Source: Chloroflexi bacterium HGW-Chloroflexi-4 (GTDB lineage Bacteria; Chloroflexota; Anaerolineae; Anaerolineales; Anaerolineaceae). Taken from it: DNA of 64,000 nt. Location: positions 1 to 64,000 of the forward strand of contig PHBW01000008.1 in assembly GCA_002840715.1 (NCBI GenBank), written 5' to 3'. This document shows positions 54,498 through 63,929 of this stretch, piece by piece. The position numbers were made by a program, and so were the translations under genes. How positions within the stretch are numbered: the first letter of the stretch is position 1; every line of letters starts with the position of its first letter. The notes beneath the pieces were generated by a model, which did not search any database, was not told the DNA's origin, and saw nothing but the letters and a program-made list of their open reading frames with translations.

Positions 54498-55708
54498 GTG
54501 TCACCCTTCTGATTGACCTCGATGATACGTTGCTCATCAATCCGTTGGAAAAGTTCATGCCAGCTTATATTAAGCTGCTTTCCAACAAATTAGCACCCTT
54601 TGTTGCTCCAGAGAAAATGGTGCCCCAACTTTTAGCGGCCACCGATTGCATGATCAAGGCCATTGATTCTACAAAAACCCTTGAACAAACTTTTGATGAG
54701 AATTTTTATCCGGTTCTTGGGCTTGAAAAATCTACAATTGAACCGCTGATCAATGATTTTTATCAAAATGAATTTAATGATCTTCAAAAAGTCACCAGCA
54801 TACGGCCAGAAGCACTCAGATTAATCGAATATGCGGTTTCCAACAATTACACGATAATTGTCGCCACAAATCCGCTTTTTCCACAAACTGCCATGCGTTC
54901 AAGATTGAATTGGGCAGGATTTTCAAACGAGAAATTTCCATTTGTATTCGTCACCTCCTACGAGATGATGCATTTTTCAAAACCAAATCCGGCATATTAT
55001 GCCGAGATTCTGGGCAGATTGGGTTGGCCGCGCGGACCTATTTGTATGGTGGGTAATAGCTTGAAAGAAGACATCCTGCCGCCATCCACACTGGGCATTC
55101 CAGGGTTTTGGGTGGACGGTAAAATTGAAAAGTTGAATGAGCTCCAAAAAAGGGCAATACCACTTGGCAGCCTGAATGAAATTATTCCCTGGCTTGAGAC
55201 CCTTCCCAATCCCGAAGGCCAAATTGACTTAAAAACCGTGCAAGGTGTACTTGGCACACTGCGCGCCACTCCGGTTGTTTTGAACTATCTGACTGAAAAT
55301 TTGAGTGAGTCTGTTTGGAGAAATAAATCAGAATCGCAAGATTTATCGGTGCTTGAACTTCTCAACCATCTTTTGGATGTGGAATCTGAGATCAATACTC
55401 CCCGAATTGAGCTGGTTTTATCTTCTGAAAATCCGTTTATCGCCGGCATTGACAGCGATCCATGGATTATCGAAAGACAATATCAAACCACACGCACACC
55501 CCGGGTAATTTCTGATTTCGCAAGTCAAAGACAAAATTCAATTGAACGATTGACGGCCTTGAGCGAGGTTGAATGGATGCGCCCGGCAAGACATTCCTTT
55601 TTCGGTCCGACCACGTTGCTTGAGCTGGTACGCTTTATTGCGATCCATGACATAGATCATATCCGTCAGGTATATGTATTAATTACTGCCGGATTCAAAA
55701 ACAAATAA
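54494..55708 (+). CDS. HAD hydrolase fused to a DinB-like domain
   Basis: The 404-residue protein starts MSVTLLIDLDDTLLINPLE, HAD motif I with the nucleophile Asp. Motif II is VATNPLF, motif III Lys in FSKPNPAYY, motif IV MVGNSLKEDILPP, so the phosphatase half (about 1-260) looks active. Residues about 262-404 (LRATPVVLNYLTENLSE, LLNHLLDVESEI, RFIAIHDIDHIRQVYV) match DinB/YfiT four-helix proteins with the histidine pattern for metal binding. Start 54494 is set by the ATGA overlap with the Cys-rich gene; in-frame codons further upstream lie inside it. I know of no assigned function for this fusion. Confidence 0.83.
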   Translation: MSVTLLIDLDDTLLINPLEKFMPAYIKLLSNKLAPFVAPEKMVPQLLAATDCMIKAIDSTKTLEQTFDENFYPVLGLEKSTIEPLINDFYQNEFNDLQKVTSIRPEALRLIEYAVSNNYTIIVATNPLFPQTAMRSRLNWAGFSNEKFPFVFVTSYEMMHFSKPNPAYYAEILGRLGWPRGPICMVGNSLKEDILPPSTLGIPGFWVDGKIEKLNELQKRAIPLGSLNEIIPWLETLPNPEGQIDLKTVQGVLGTLRATPVVLNYLTENLSESVWRNKSESQDLSVLELLNHLLDVESEINTPRIELVLSSENPFIAGIDSDPWIIERQYQTTRTPRVISDFASQRQNSIERLTALSEVEWMRPARHSFFGPTTLLELVRFIAIHDIDHIRQVYVLITAGFKNK

Positions 55709-55836
55709 GACCGCTTATAAGAGCTTTATTAATTTTTCTCGTTTTCTTGACTTTTATCTGGTAACGCCCCTTTTAGATTGGTATAATCTTTGAAAGAAGC
55801 AAACAGAAAACAGGTTTGCGAAAGGTTGGAGGTATA

Positions 55837-57708
55837 GTGAAACCACGTAGTCAATCATACGTCATTTATGTTCTATTGTTCGTTGCGATCATTGTCTTGA
55901 TCGTATTCAATCTGAACAAAACAAATGCTGCTGATACTGTTTTATCGATAAACCAATTGGCAGAACAAGTTCAAAAAGGCAATATTAGCCGTGTTGTTGA
56001 AGAAGAAAACAAGATTACTGTCTATTATGCAGATGGTATTACTGAAAAAACGGTTGTCAAAGAAAACGAAGCAACACTGGTTGACCAGTTGCTCGCCCTG
56101 GGTGTTACATCAGAACAACTAACCCCTGCTAGCGGAATCAAGATTGAAGTGAAAGCGCCCAGCGCCATGGCTGGAATTCTAAACGCCGCTTTCTATATTC
56201 TTCCATTCTTGCTGCTTGCCGGCGCTTTCTTCTTTATTTTCCGACAGGCGCAAGGCAGCAACAATGCCGCCATGTCTTTTGGTAAATCCCGTGCCCGCAT
56301 GTTCACCGGTGACCATCCCACGGTCACTTTTGCAGATGTTGCCGGTATTGACGAATCCAAAGAGGAACTGAAAGAAGTGGTCGAATTCCTGCGTGAACCG
56401 CAAAAATTCCTAGCTCTGGGTGCACGTATTCCAAAAGGTGTGTTGCTGGTCGGCCCTCCAGGAACCGGTAAAACCTTGTTAGCAAAAGCTGTCTCAGGCG
56501 AAGCGGGTGTACCTTTCTTCTCAATTTCCGGTTCTGAATTCGTTGAAATGTTTGTGGGTGTTGGCGCAAGCCGCGTTCGCGACCTGTTTGATCAGGCCAA
56601 ACGCAATTCACCCTGCATCATCTTTGTAGATGAAATTGATGCCGTCGGCCGTCAGCGCGGCGCTGGTCTTGGCGGAAGCCATGACGAGCGCGAACAGACC
56701 CTCAACCAAATGCTGGTTGAAATGGATGGTTTTGACACCGATACAAATATCATCATCATGGCCGCCACCAACAGACCTGACATTCTTGACCCAGCCTTAC
56801 TGCGTCCGGGTCGCTTTGACCGCCGTGTTGTGCTGGATCGTCCTGATGTTCATGGCCGTGAAGAAATCCTCAAGGTTCATATCAAAGGCAAACCCGTTGA
56901 TCCCGAAGTTCAACTAGGTGTAGTTGCCAAATCCACACCCGGCTTTGTCGGTGCGGATATTGAAAACCTGGTCAACGAAGCCGCAATTCTCGCAGCCCGA
57001 CGCAACAAGAAAAGCATCGGACAGAGTGAATTTGAAGAATCCATTGAACGCGTGATTGCCGGTCCTGAACGCAAGAGCCGCCTGATCAGCGTGGAAGAAA
57101 AACGTATCGTGGCTTACCACGAAGCTGGTCATGCTGTTGTGATGAATGCGATGGCAGAAGCTGACCCTGTGCAGAAAGTATCTATCATTGCCAGAGGCAT
57201 GGCAGCAGGATACACACTTTCACTGCCCATTGATGATCGCACCCTTATGCCCCGCAAGAAAATGCTGGCCGATATGGTGGGTCTGCTTGGCGGACGTGCT
57301 GCAGAAGAACTTATCTTTGACGATATCACTTCTGGCGCATCAAACGATATTGAAAGGGTCACTCAATTGGCCAAAACAATGGTCACACGCCTTGGGATGA
57401 GCGCTGAATTAGGTCCCATGGTTTATGGACAAAAAGAAGAAATGATTTTCCTGGGTCGTGAAATTTCTGAGCAGCGCGACTATTCAGAATCGGTTGCCGA
57501 AAAGATCGACAAGGAAGTACGTTCTCTGGTCAACGACGCTTATGTCAAAGCACAGGCCATTCTCAAGCAATATCAAACTGAGTTAAATGCTGTAGCCCAG
57601 AAACTGCTTGAGGTAGAAACTCTGTCGAGGGATGAATTTGAAAAGATCTTCCCGCCGCCAGTACCTCACAAAAACGCGACACCGGTGTATTCCACACCAC
57701 GTGACTAA
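55837..57708 (+). CDS. ftsH: Membrane-bound ATP-dependent zinc metalloprotease FtsH
   Basis: Degrades membrane and short-lived cytoplasmic proteins. The 623-residue protein has two membrane segments (about 9-28 and 117-140), AAA motifs GPPGTGKT (about 207) and [15 protein letters not shown], the second region of homology [21 protein letters not shown], and the zinc site HEAGH (about 427). GTG at 55837 is preferred because TTGGAGG lies 4 bases upstream; a TTG at 55816 is in frame but lacks a ribosome site. An extended -10 (TGGTATAAT, to 55787) lies about 50 bases upstream. Confidence 0.97.
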   Translation: MKPRSQSYVIYVLLFVAIIVLIVFNLNKTNAADTVLSINQLAEQVQKGNISRVVEEENKITVYYADGITEKTVVKENEATLVDQLLALGVTSEQLTPASGIKIEVKAPSAMAGILNAAFYILPFLLLAGAFFFIFRQAQGSNNAAMSFGKSRARMFTGDHPTVTFADVAGIDESKEELKEVVEFLREPQKFLALGARIPKGVLLVGPPGTGKTLLAKAVSGEAGVPFFSISGSEFVEMFVGVGASRVRDLFDQAKRNSPCIIFVDEIDAVGRQRGAGLGGSHDEREQTLNQMLVEMDGFDTDTNIIIMAATNRPDILDPALLRPGRFDRRVVLDRPDVHGREEILKVHIKGKPVDPEVQLGVVAKSTPGFVGADIENLVNEAAILAARRNKKSIGQSEFEESIERVIAGPERKSRLISVEEKRIVAYHEAGHAVVMNAMAEADPVQKVSIIARGMAAGYTLSLPIDDRTLMPRKKMLADMVGLLGGRAAEELIFDDITSGASNDIERVTQLAKTMVTRLGMSAELGPMVYGQKEEMIFLGREISEQRDYSESVAEKIDKEVRSLVNDAYVKAQAILKQYQTELNAVAQKLLEVETLSRDEFEKIFPPPVPHKNATPVYSTPRD

Positions 57709-57713
57709 AATTA

Positions 57714-57735
57714 TCGGGAGCCTAATGGCTCCCGA
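57714..57735. terminator. Bidirectional terminator between ftsH and the acyl-CoA ligase gene
   Basis: TCGGGAGCC (57714-57722) and GGCTCCCGA (57727-57735) with a TAAT loop; moderately T-rich on both outer sides. Confidence 0.75.
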
Positions 57736-57741
57736 TTGTCT

Positions 57742-59376
57742 TTAAGTTTCTTGATTGAGATTCACCAATTCTCTGCGCAGCAGCTTGCCGACCGGTGATT
57801 TGGGAAGTTTTTCGACAGCCACAATCTCTTTGGGAATTTTATAACCTGCCAACGAAGAACGACAGAACAATTGCACATCTTTGGGGTCAAGAGGGGCATA
57901 ATCGCGCATAACCACCCAGGCTTTGACCGCTTCGCCTGTAATTTCATCATAAACTCCGGCAACAGCCGCTTCACTGATCTTGTGATGCCTGACCAAAACT
58001 TCTTCAACTTCAGTTGGCCAAACTTGCAAACCGTTAACTTTGATCAGATCTTTGTGCCGTCCAAGAATGTAAAAATAGCCGTCTTCATCCATTTTAGCAA
58101 TATCGCCTGTATAAAGCCAGTCTTCTTTCATGACCAGGGCAGTCTCGCTGGGTGAACCATAATAACCCAGCATCACCTGCGGGCTGCGAATGAGTAATTG
58201 GCCAGACTCTCCAATTGGCATAATTTTGGAATCATCTTCAAGATGAACAATTTTGCATTCAACATCCGGCAAAGGTAAGCCTATTGATCCGTTGCGGTTT
58301 TCGCCCTGAATGGGATTGCAATGGGTGGCGGTGGGTGCTTCTGATAATCCATAACCCTCAACCAGTTTTCCACCGGTAAGTTTTTCAAACTGTTCACGTG
58401 TTTCGGGCAGAAGAGGTGCCGAGCCCGAGATGCATGCTTTAATTGAACTGAGATTTACTTCACCCGCCAATACACGCTGATTTCGGTTAATGGCTTGATA
58501 AATGGATGGCACCCCAGGAAAGAATGTGACCTTATGTTCCTGAATAAGTTGGAGCGTTTTATCTAAATTTTTTCCATCTGGCAACAACACAATGGCAGCC
58601 CCCATGGCGATGCCAACATTAAGACCAATGACCATGCCGTAAACATGATAGAGCGGAATGAGGGTCAGAAAAACTTCTTCACCTTGCTTGAGGGTGGTCA
58701 GCCATTTGGTAAATTGTAGGATATTTGCAGCCACGTTGCAGTGCAATGCAAGCGCCGCTTTGGGCAGACCAGTGGTCCCTCCACTAAACTGCAGCACAGC
58801 AGGACTAAGCGTATTTACCAGAGGCAGTTTGACCTGTGTTTCAGGGCTAATAATACATTTTTCAAATGCAACGTAATTAACATCTTCATAGACTTTAGGA
58901 AAAAGCTGCTGATCCGTTTTGACATCCACCAAAATTAATTGTTCACTGCCGGATTTTTGCTTAAGCTCGAAAAGTTCAATCGCCCTGGTTTTTAACCCGA
59001 TCAAAATTTTTGGGCTGACAATTTTTGTTTGGTACTGCCATTCGGGCAACGGATAAAAGGGATTCATGGCTGCGACCACACCGCCAGCCATAAGTGTGCC
59101 GAAAAAACTGATCACAAATTCAATCGTGTTTGGCAGGCAGATCCCCACCCGGTCGCCGGGTTTTAAACCCAATTCCACCAGGTGTTCTGCAAAATTTCGG
59201 CTTGATGAATACAGTTCGGCATAACTGATGACTTTGTCCTCACAAATCAAAGCCATCCTGCCCGGGGTTTCTTTGACCTGCCGTTCCAAATAATCCTGAA
59301 TCGTGAAATCAGGATATTCCAAATGAGCAGGAACTTCAGCATCATAATGGGATGCCCAAGGGAATTGATCGCTCAT
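57742..59376 (-). CDS. AMP-forming acyl-CoA ligase
   Basis: Activates a carboxylate as acyl-AMP and then acyl-CoA. The 544-residue protein has the P-loop QFSGGTTGLPKAA, EGYGLSEAPTATHCNP, YTGDIAKMDEDGYFYILGR, HKDLIKVNGLQVWPTEVE and the C-terminal lysine in KSPVGKLLRREL. These fit long-chain fatty acyl-CoA synthetases, but substrate specificity is not readable. There is no membrane anchor. It overlaps miaA by ATGA, being third in a yraN-miaA-ligase operon. Confidence 0.92.
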   Translation of the reverse strand: MSDQFPWASHYDAEVPAHLEYPDFTIQDYLERQVKETPGRMALICEDKVISYAELYSSSRNFAEHLVELGLKPGDRVGICLPNTIEFVISFFGTLMAGGVVAAMNPFYPLPEWQYQTKIVSPKILIGLKTRAIELFELKQKSGSEQLILVDVKTDQQLFPKVYEDVNYVAFEKCIISPETQVKLPLVNTLSPAVLQFSGGTTGLPKAALALHCNVAANILQFTKWLTTLKQGEEVFLTLIPLYHVYGMVIGLNVGIAMGAAIVLLPDGKNLDKTLQLIQEHKVTFFPGVPSIYQAINRNQRVLAGEVNLSSIKACISGSAPLLPETREQFEKLTGGKLVEGYGLSEAPTATHCNPIQGENRNGSIGLPLPDVECKIVHLEDDSKIMPIGESGQLLIRSPQVMLGYYGSPSETALVMKEDWLYTGDIAKMDEDGYFYILGRHKDLIKVNGLQVWPTEVEEVLVRHHKISEAAVAGVYDEITGEAVKAWVVMRDYAPLDPKDVQLFCRSSLAGYKIPKEIVAVEKLPKSPVGKLLRRELVNLNQET

Positions 59377-60332
59377 TTCACACCTTTCAGCCAGGATTTT
59401 ATGGAGTCCAGAATTTCATTCAGAGGGTCGGGGGTCATGTCATGCCATTCAATTGTTGTGTCATCAGGTTTAAACCAGTTGGCTTGCCGTCTGATAAATT
59501 CACGTGTCTTTTTTCTCATTTGCACCTTGGTCTCCTCAAGTTTAATTTCCCCATGTAAATATTGAATCACTTCGCAATAACCGATGGCAGAAAGCGTCGG
59601 CAGGTCTTGATTGTATCCTTTTTCCAACAATGCCTTGACTTCTTCAACAAACCCCATTTCAAACATCATTTCAATACGAGCATCCACCCTGGCATATATT
59701 TCTTCACGTGGACGGGTCAATCCGATCAACTTGAAATCAAGATCAGGCGGTTGCTTGTCTTTTTGAGTTGAGAACAAATCACCGGTTGTAAAAATCACCT
59801 CAAGTGCGCGGATGGATCGTCTGAGGTTGTTGGCGTCCATTTTAGCAGTTGCGATTGGATCAATAAGCGACAGGCGACGATGCAGTTCAGCAGCACCTAT
59901 CTCAAGCCCAATCTGCTCAAGCACTTCCCTCAGTCGTGGGTCAGGCTGAACCGTTGGAATGATCCAGCCTTCCATCAATGAGCGAATATACTGCCCGGTA
60001 CCGCCAGCCACGATGGGTAGTTTGCCACGTCTTTGAATTTCATCAATCGTGGAAAGTATTTTTTGTTGAAAGGTCGCCAATGACCAGATTTCATTTGGTT
60101 CAGCCCGGTCAATCATGTGATGCGGAAAACGAGCCATTTCACTTCTTGATGGTTTAGCAGTTCCGATATCCATGCCCCGATATAAGAGACGAGAGTCTGC
60201 TGAAACAATCTCGCCCTCCAGTTTTTCAGCCAGCCTGATTGCCAATTCAGTCTTACCTACTGCTGTTGGGCCAACCAGAACCAAAACCCGCTTATTTGTA
60301 GACAGTTGACGTTGTGTATGTTCAGACGGCAT
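59373..60332 (-). CDS. miaA: tRNA dimethylallyltransferase MiaA
   Basis: Adds a dimethylallyl group to A37 of tRNAs reading UNN codons. The 319-residue protein has GPTAVGKTELAIRL, DSRLLYRGMDIGTAKPS, IVAGGTGQYIRSL and RRSIRALEV. Its substrate DMAPP would come from the fni pathway in this window. ATG 60332 is used; a TTG at 60347 is in frame but within yraN. The start overlaps the end of yraN by 11 bases. Confidence 0.95.
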   Translation of the reverse strand: MPSEHTQRQLSTNKRVLVLVGPTAVGKTELAIRLAEKLEGEIVSADSRLLYRGMDIGTAKPSRSEMARFPHHMIDRAEPNEIWSLATFQQKILSTIDEIQRRGKLPIVAGGTGQYIRSLMEGWIIPTVQPDPRLREVLEQIGLEIGAAELHRRLSLIDPIATAKMDANNLRRSIRALEVIFTTGDLFSTQKDKQPPDLDFKLIGLTRPREEIYARVDARIEMMFEMGFVEEVKALLEKGYNQDLPTLSAIGYCEVIQYLHGEIKLEETKVQMRKKTREFIRRQANWFKPDDTTIEWHDMTPDPLNEILDSIKSWLKGVK

Positions 60333-60699
60333 TTTCAAACCATTCAATTTGCAGATTTTTTGAATTGATAGAGCCGGTCACAGCAATAACATCCAGACGC
60401 CAGTTATGTTCATATTCAGGGTGATTTTGAAGCCAGCTTTCAGCGGAATCAATCATGTGCTCCATTTTCTCTTCGGTTACCGCTTCTTCCGGATATCCGG
60501 CATGATGATGAGAACGAATCTTGACCTCAACAAAAACCACTGTGTCCTTATCCAGGGCAATTAAATCTATTTCGCCTTCAGGCGTACGCACATTTCTAGC
60601 CAATACCTTAAACCCCTTGCTTTCAAGAAAAGCAAAAGCGCAGTCTTCACCCCACTTGCCTATGAATTGGTTGCGTCCCGGGTGCGGTTGATCTTTCAC
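60322..60699 (-). CDS. yraN: UPF0102 family (YraN) nuclease-like protein
   Basis: The 125-residue protein has the UPF0102 pattern GKWGEDCAFAFLESKGFKVLARNVRTPEGEIDLI (written in part: G-x-x-G-E, then GEIDLIA and VVFVEVK), a restriction-endonuclease-like fold with D..ExK residues. Function is not settled. GTG 60699 is chosen because GGAGG lies 6 bases upstream; the frame continues to a TTG at 60726 without a ribosome site. It leads the yraN-miaA-acyl-CoA ligase operon. Confidence 0.9.
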   Translation of the reverse strand: MKDQPHPGRNQFIGKWGEDCAFAFLESKGFKVLARNVRTPEGEIDLIALDKDTVVFVEVKIRSHHHAGYPEEAVTEEKMEHMIDSAESWLQNHPEYEHNWRLDVIAVTGSINSKNLQIEWFENAV

Positions 60700-60814
60700 G
60701 CAAAGCCTCCATTTTGGCTGAATCAAATTCTACCTTAAGTTTGAAGATAAAATTCTCCTGGATTGATTCAAGTTTCGTAATACCTGTTAGAATTGATAAA
60801 AATCAGGAAAAAGA

Positions 60815-61972
60815 ATGCCTACTGCTGAACTGATAGCCATCGGAACTGAATTATTACTAGGCGAGATTGTTGACACAAACACCAAGTATCTTGCCCGCCA
60901 ACTCAGAGATTACGGGGTTGATCTGTATCGCAGCACGACTGTTGGCGACAACCTCCAACGCATCACTACACTCATGAAAGAAGCGCTCTCCAGAGCGGAT
61001 ATAGTCATCACCACGGGCGGTCTAGGTCCAACGGTGGATGATCCCACCCGCGAGGCTGCAGCCCAGGCTTTCAACACACACAACGAGTTTCACCCCGAAT
61101 TATGGGAACAAATCAGGCAGCGTTTTCTCAAACGCGCCATGAATATCTCTGATAACAACCGTAAACAGGCCATGATTCCGGCCGGTGCGGTTGTGGTTGA
61201 AAACCCCGTCGGCACCGCCCCCTCTTTTATCATTCCGCAGAACGGCAAAGTACTCATCTGCCTCCCCGGTGTACCCCGTGAGATGGAATATTTGATGCAA
61301 GCCTCGATCATCCCTTGGTTGAAGAATCATTTTGAGATGTCAGGAATCATAAAAGCCAGGGTCCTTCATATTGCTGCCGTTTCTGAATCCAAAATTGATG
61401 AAATGGTGGCTGATCTAGAAGCCATGACCAATCCGACCGTCGGGCTGCTGGCTCATCCCGGCGTGGTGGATATACGCATAACCGCAAAAGCCGATTCAGA
61501 ACAGAATGCAAACGAAATGATTGAGGGTCTTGAAAAAATCATCCGACAAAGATTGGGAAATGATATCTATGGCGTTGATGATGAGACACTTCCCCTGATC
61601 ATCCAAAAATTAACAGAAAAAGGGTCAAATCCGATAAAAGTAATTCTGGGCGGCTTCTCACCCGAAACATTCAAAGGATTGGAAGGCAAGAATTTAAGTA
61701 TTGAGCGAGTGGAACCAAGTCGCTTTTCACAAATTAGTATTTCCGACCTATCTTTACAATCACCTGTATTTTCCTGTCTTTACACACCCACCCCGGAGCA
61801 TTCGCGTATTGACCTCAATTTTTCTTACCCAAACATTTCAGATACAATGACCAGAGAATATATGGGAGCCCCAGGGTTGCGTGAGGAATGGGCAGTAAAT
61901 TTTTGTTTGAGCTTTATTCGTCATCAACTTATCTCAAAGGTTTACCAAGAGGAGAAAAATGACCCAGGCTGA
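60815..61972 (+). CDS. cinA: CinA-family protein with intact N-terminal and degenerate C-terminal domain
   Basis: The first 250 residues are a complete CinA/MoaB-like domain: AELIAIGTELLLGEIVDTNTK, ITTGGLGPTVDDPTREA and LPGVPREMEYLM; these hydrolyse ADP-ribose-like substrates in characterised members. The remaining 130 residues should be the PncC nicotinamide-nucleotide deamidase, but the ESCTGG signature is missing and only weak similarity remains (VILGGFSPETFKGLEGK, EYMGAPGLREEWAVNFCLSFIR). This domain is probably inactive as a deamidase. The end overlaps the next gene by 14 bases. Confidence 0.88.
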   Translation: MPTAELIAIGTELLLGEIVDTNTKYLARQLRDYGVDLYRSTTVGDNLQRITTLMKEALSRADIVITTGGLGPTVDDPTREAAAQAFNTHNEFHPELWEQIRQRFLKRAMNISDNNRKQAMIPAGAVVVENPVGTAPSFIIPQNGKVLICLPGVPREMEYLMQASIIPWLKNHFEMSGIIKARVLHIAAVSESKIDEMVADLEAMTNPTVGLLAHPGVVDIRITAKADSEQNANEMIEGLEKIIRQRLGNDIYGVDDETLPLIIQKLTEKGSNPIKVILGGFSPETFKGLEGKNLSIERVEPSRFSQISISDLSLQSPVFSCLYTPTPEHSRIDLNFSYPNISDTMTREYMGAPGLREEWAVNFCLSFIRHQLISKVYQEEKNDPG

Positions 61973-63929
61973 TCTTATTTTAAAGAACGCCATTATTTTG
62001 ACCATGGATTTGGATTTTTCACAATATGATCCCGGCGCCATTGCAATACAAGGTAATTCCATATTAGCAGTCGGAGAAGAAAAAGAAATATTGGCGCAAT
62101 ACACATCAGATAAAATTATTGACTGCAATGGCAAAGTGTTGATGCCTGGCTTGGTCAACGCCCATACACACGTGCCAATGAACCTGTTGCGCGGCCTTGC
62201 AGACGACCTGAGACTGGATGTATGGCTAATGGGCTATATGATGCCCGTAGAACGCGAATTTGTCTCAAAAGACTTCGTCACCCTCGGTACCCAATTAGCC
62301 TGTGCAGAAATGATCCGTTCAGGAGTCACAACCTTCGCAGACATGTATTACTTTGAAGAAGATATTGCCAAGGCAACGGCTGATATTGGTATGCGCGCCT
62401 TATGTGCCCAATCGGTTATGAAATTCCCCACGCCTGATGCGCAGTTCTTTGAACAAAGCCTCGAAATGTCTCGAGATTACATCCAGCGGTGGAAGGGACA
62501 TGAACTAATCATCCCATCCGTCGCGCCGCACGCCCCTTACACCTGCCCACCTGAAATTCTCAAAGCCGCCTCAGCCCTGGCTGTGGAATTTGATGTCCCT
62601 TTACATACGCATCTTTCTGAAACATCCTACGAAGTTGAAAACATGCGTAAAGAAAACGGCATGCCGGTCATTCCGTATGTCAAAAAACAAAACCTGTTTG
62701 AAGCCAAAGTGCTGGCTGCCCATTGTGTTCACGTGGATGACGGCGAGATCCGCACAATGCAGCATTTCAATGTGGGGGTGGCGCACAATCCTTCTTCAAA
62801 CATGAAGTTGGCTTCTGGGGTTGCACCCGTGAAACGTATGTTGGAGCTTGGCTTAAACGTCGGCATCGGCACGGACGGCGCTGCCTCCAACAACGACCTT
62901 GATATGTTCGAAGAAATCCGCCTGGCTTCCTTTTTGCAAAAAGGCTTCAGCGGTGACCCCACCACACTGCCAGCCCGCCAGGCAATTCTGATGGGCACTC
63001 GCTTGGGTGCTCAAGCTATGCATATTGGACACCTCACAGGTTCACTCGAAGCCGGTAAACGCGCAGATTTAATTCTTGTGGATCTTACCCCCTTACATAA
63101 CAGCCCACAGTTTAAACATAATCCTCAAGGAGCCTATGCCCAACTTGTTTATGCAACCAAAGCATCAGATGTAACTGATGTGATGGTTAATGGCAAGTGG
63201 CTGATGCAAAAACGTGAATTGCTCAATATCAATGAGGATGAACTTCTTAGAAACAGTCAGGAATATGCGCGTAAAATTGACACCTTCCTAATCCACCGCG
63301 AATCTTCGGTGCTGTCAAAACTGGTCGCCATTGGCGGCGCGGCAGAAGAAGAAAGTTTTGAAATTCAAATTAAAGTGCGTGTCAAAGATACCGAACCGAT
63401 TTATAAAGCACTTCAAAGCGAAAAAATTGAGATATTGCGCAAGCGTCATTATCGCGAATATGATATTTATTTCTTCTTCAAGGACGCTGAACAGGGCATT
63501 CTCCGATACCGCGAAGATGAATTCCTCGGACCCGATAAGAATATCGAACAAGTAAGATCAAGGCTAACCCTGATTGGTCAAACCATAGAAGACCGCTTCC
63601 CACAGGAAGTGCTGCTCTCGCGCAGCCGATATATGGCCGCTGCCACGCAAAGTCCGCGCTTCTATCGCGAATACTTCAAACCGCAAATCGAAAAAGAAAT
63701 CGAAAAAGACCGCATCCGTTTTTTGGTAAGGTATGAGGGTTTTGAGTTTTTCATCAATATTGATGAGATCACCAAACCGCATATTGGCTTCTTCCTTGAG
63801 GTTAAAAGCCGCACCTGGAGTCGCCAGGATGCTGAGTTGAAATCAACTTTAGTAACCCAATTGATTGAGTTCCTGGGCGGCGATTTGACCGAAACCACCT
63901 CGGATGATTACATCGAAATGGTGAAATAA
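61959..63929 (+). CDS. SAH/MTA-deaminase-like amidohydrolase fused to a CYTH domain
   Basis: Residues about 1-445 are a metal-dependent amidohydrolase of the S-adenosylhomocysteine/methylthioadenosine deaminase group: VNAHTHVPMNLLRG (HxH), HTHLSET, AHCVHVDD and GTDGAASNNDLDMFEEIRLA. Residues about 464-656 form a second domain with FEIQIKV (ExExK-like with Gln at the middle position), LRYREDEF, and FLEVKSRTWSRQDAEL, the pattern of CYTH triphosphate-tunnel enzymes (CyaB/thiamine triphosphatase type). The join has no frameshift. GAGGAGAAAA precedes the ATG. It is co-translated with cinA. The product of such a fusion is not known to me. Confidence 0.85.
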   Translation: MTQADLILKNAIILTMDLDFSQYDPGAIAIQGNSILAVGEEKEILAQYTSDKIIDCNGKVLMPGLVNAHTHVPMNLLRGLADDLRLDVWLMGYMMPVEREFVSKDFVTLGTQLACAEMIRSGVTTFADMYYFEEDIAKATADIGMRALCAQSVMKFPTPDAQFFEQSLEMSRDYIQRWKGHELIIPSVAPHAPYTCPPEILKAASALAVEFDVPLHTHLSETSYEVENMRKENGMPVIPYVKKQNLFEAKVLAAHCVHVDDGEIRTMQHFNVGVAHNPSSNMKLASGVAPVKRMLELGLNVGIGTDGAASNNDLDMFEEIRLASFLQKGFSGDPTTLPARQAILMGTRLGAQAMHIGHLTGSLEAGKRADLILVDLTPLHNSPQFKHNPQGAYAQLVYATKASDVTDVMVNGKWLMQKRELLNINEDELLRNSQEYARKIDTFLIHRESSVLSKLVAIGGAAEEESFEIQIKVRVKDTEPIYKALQSEKIEILRKRHYREYDIYFFFKDAEQGILRYREDEFLGPDKNIEQVRSRLTLIGQTIEDRFPQEVLLSRSRYMAAATQSPRFYREYFKPQIEKEIEKDRIRFLVRYEGFEFFINIDEITKPHIGFFLEVKSRTWSRQDAELKSTLVTQLIEFLGGDLTETTSDDYIEMVK

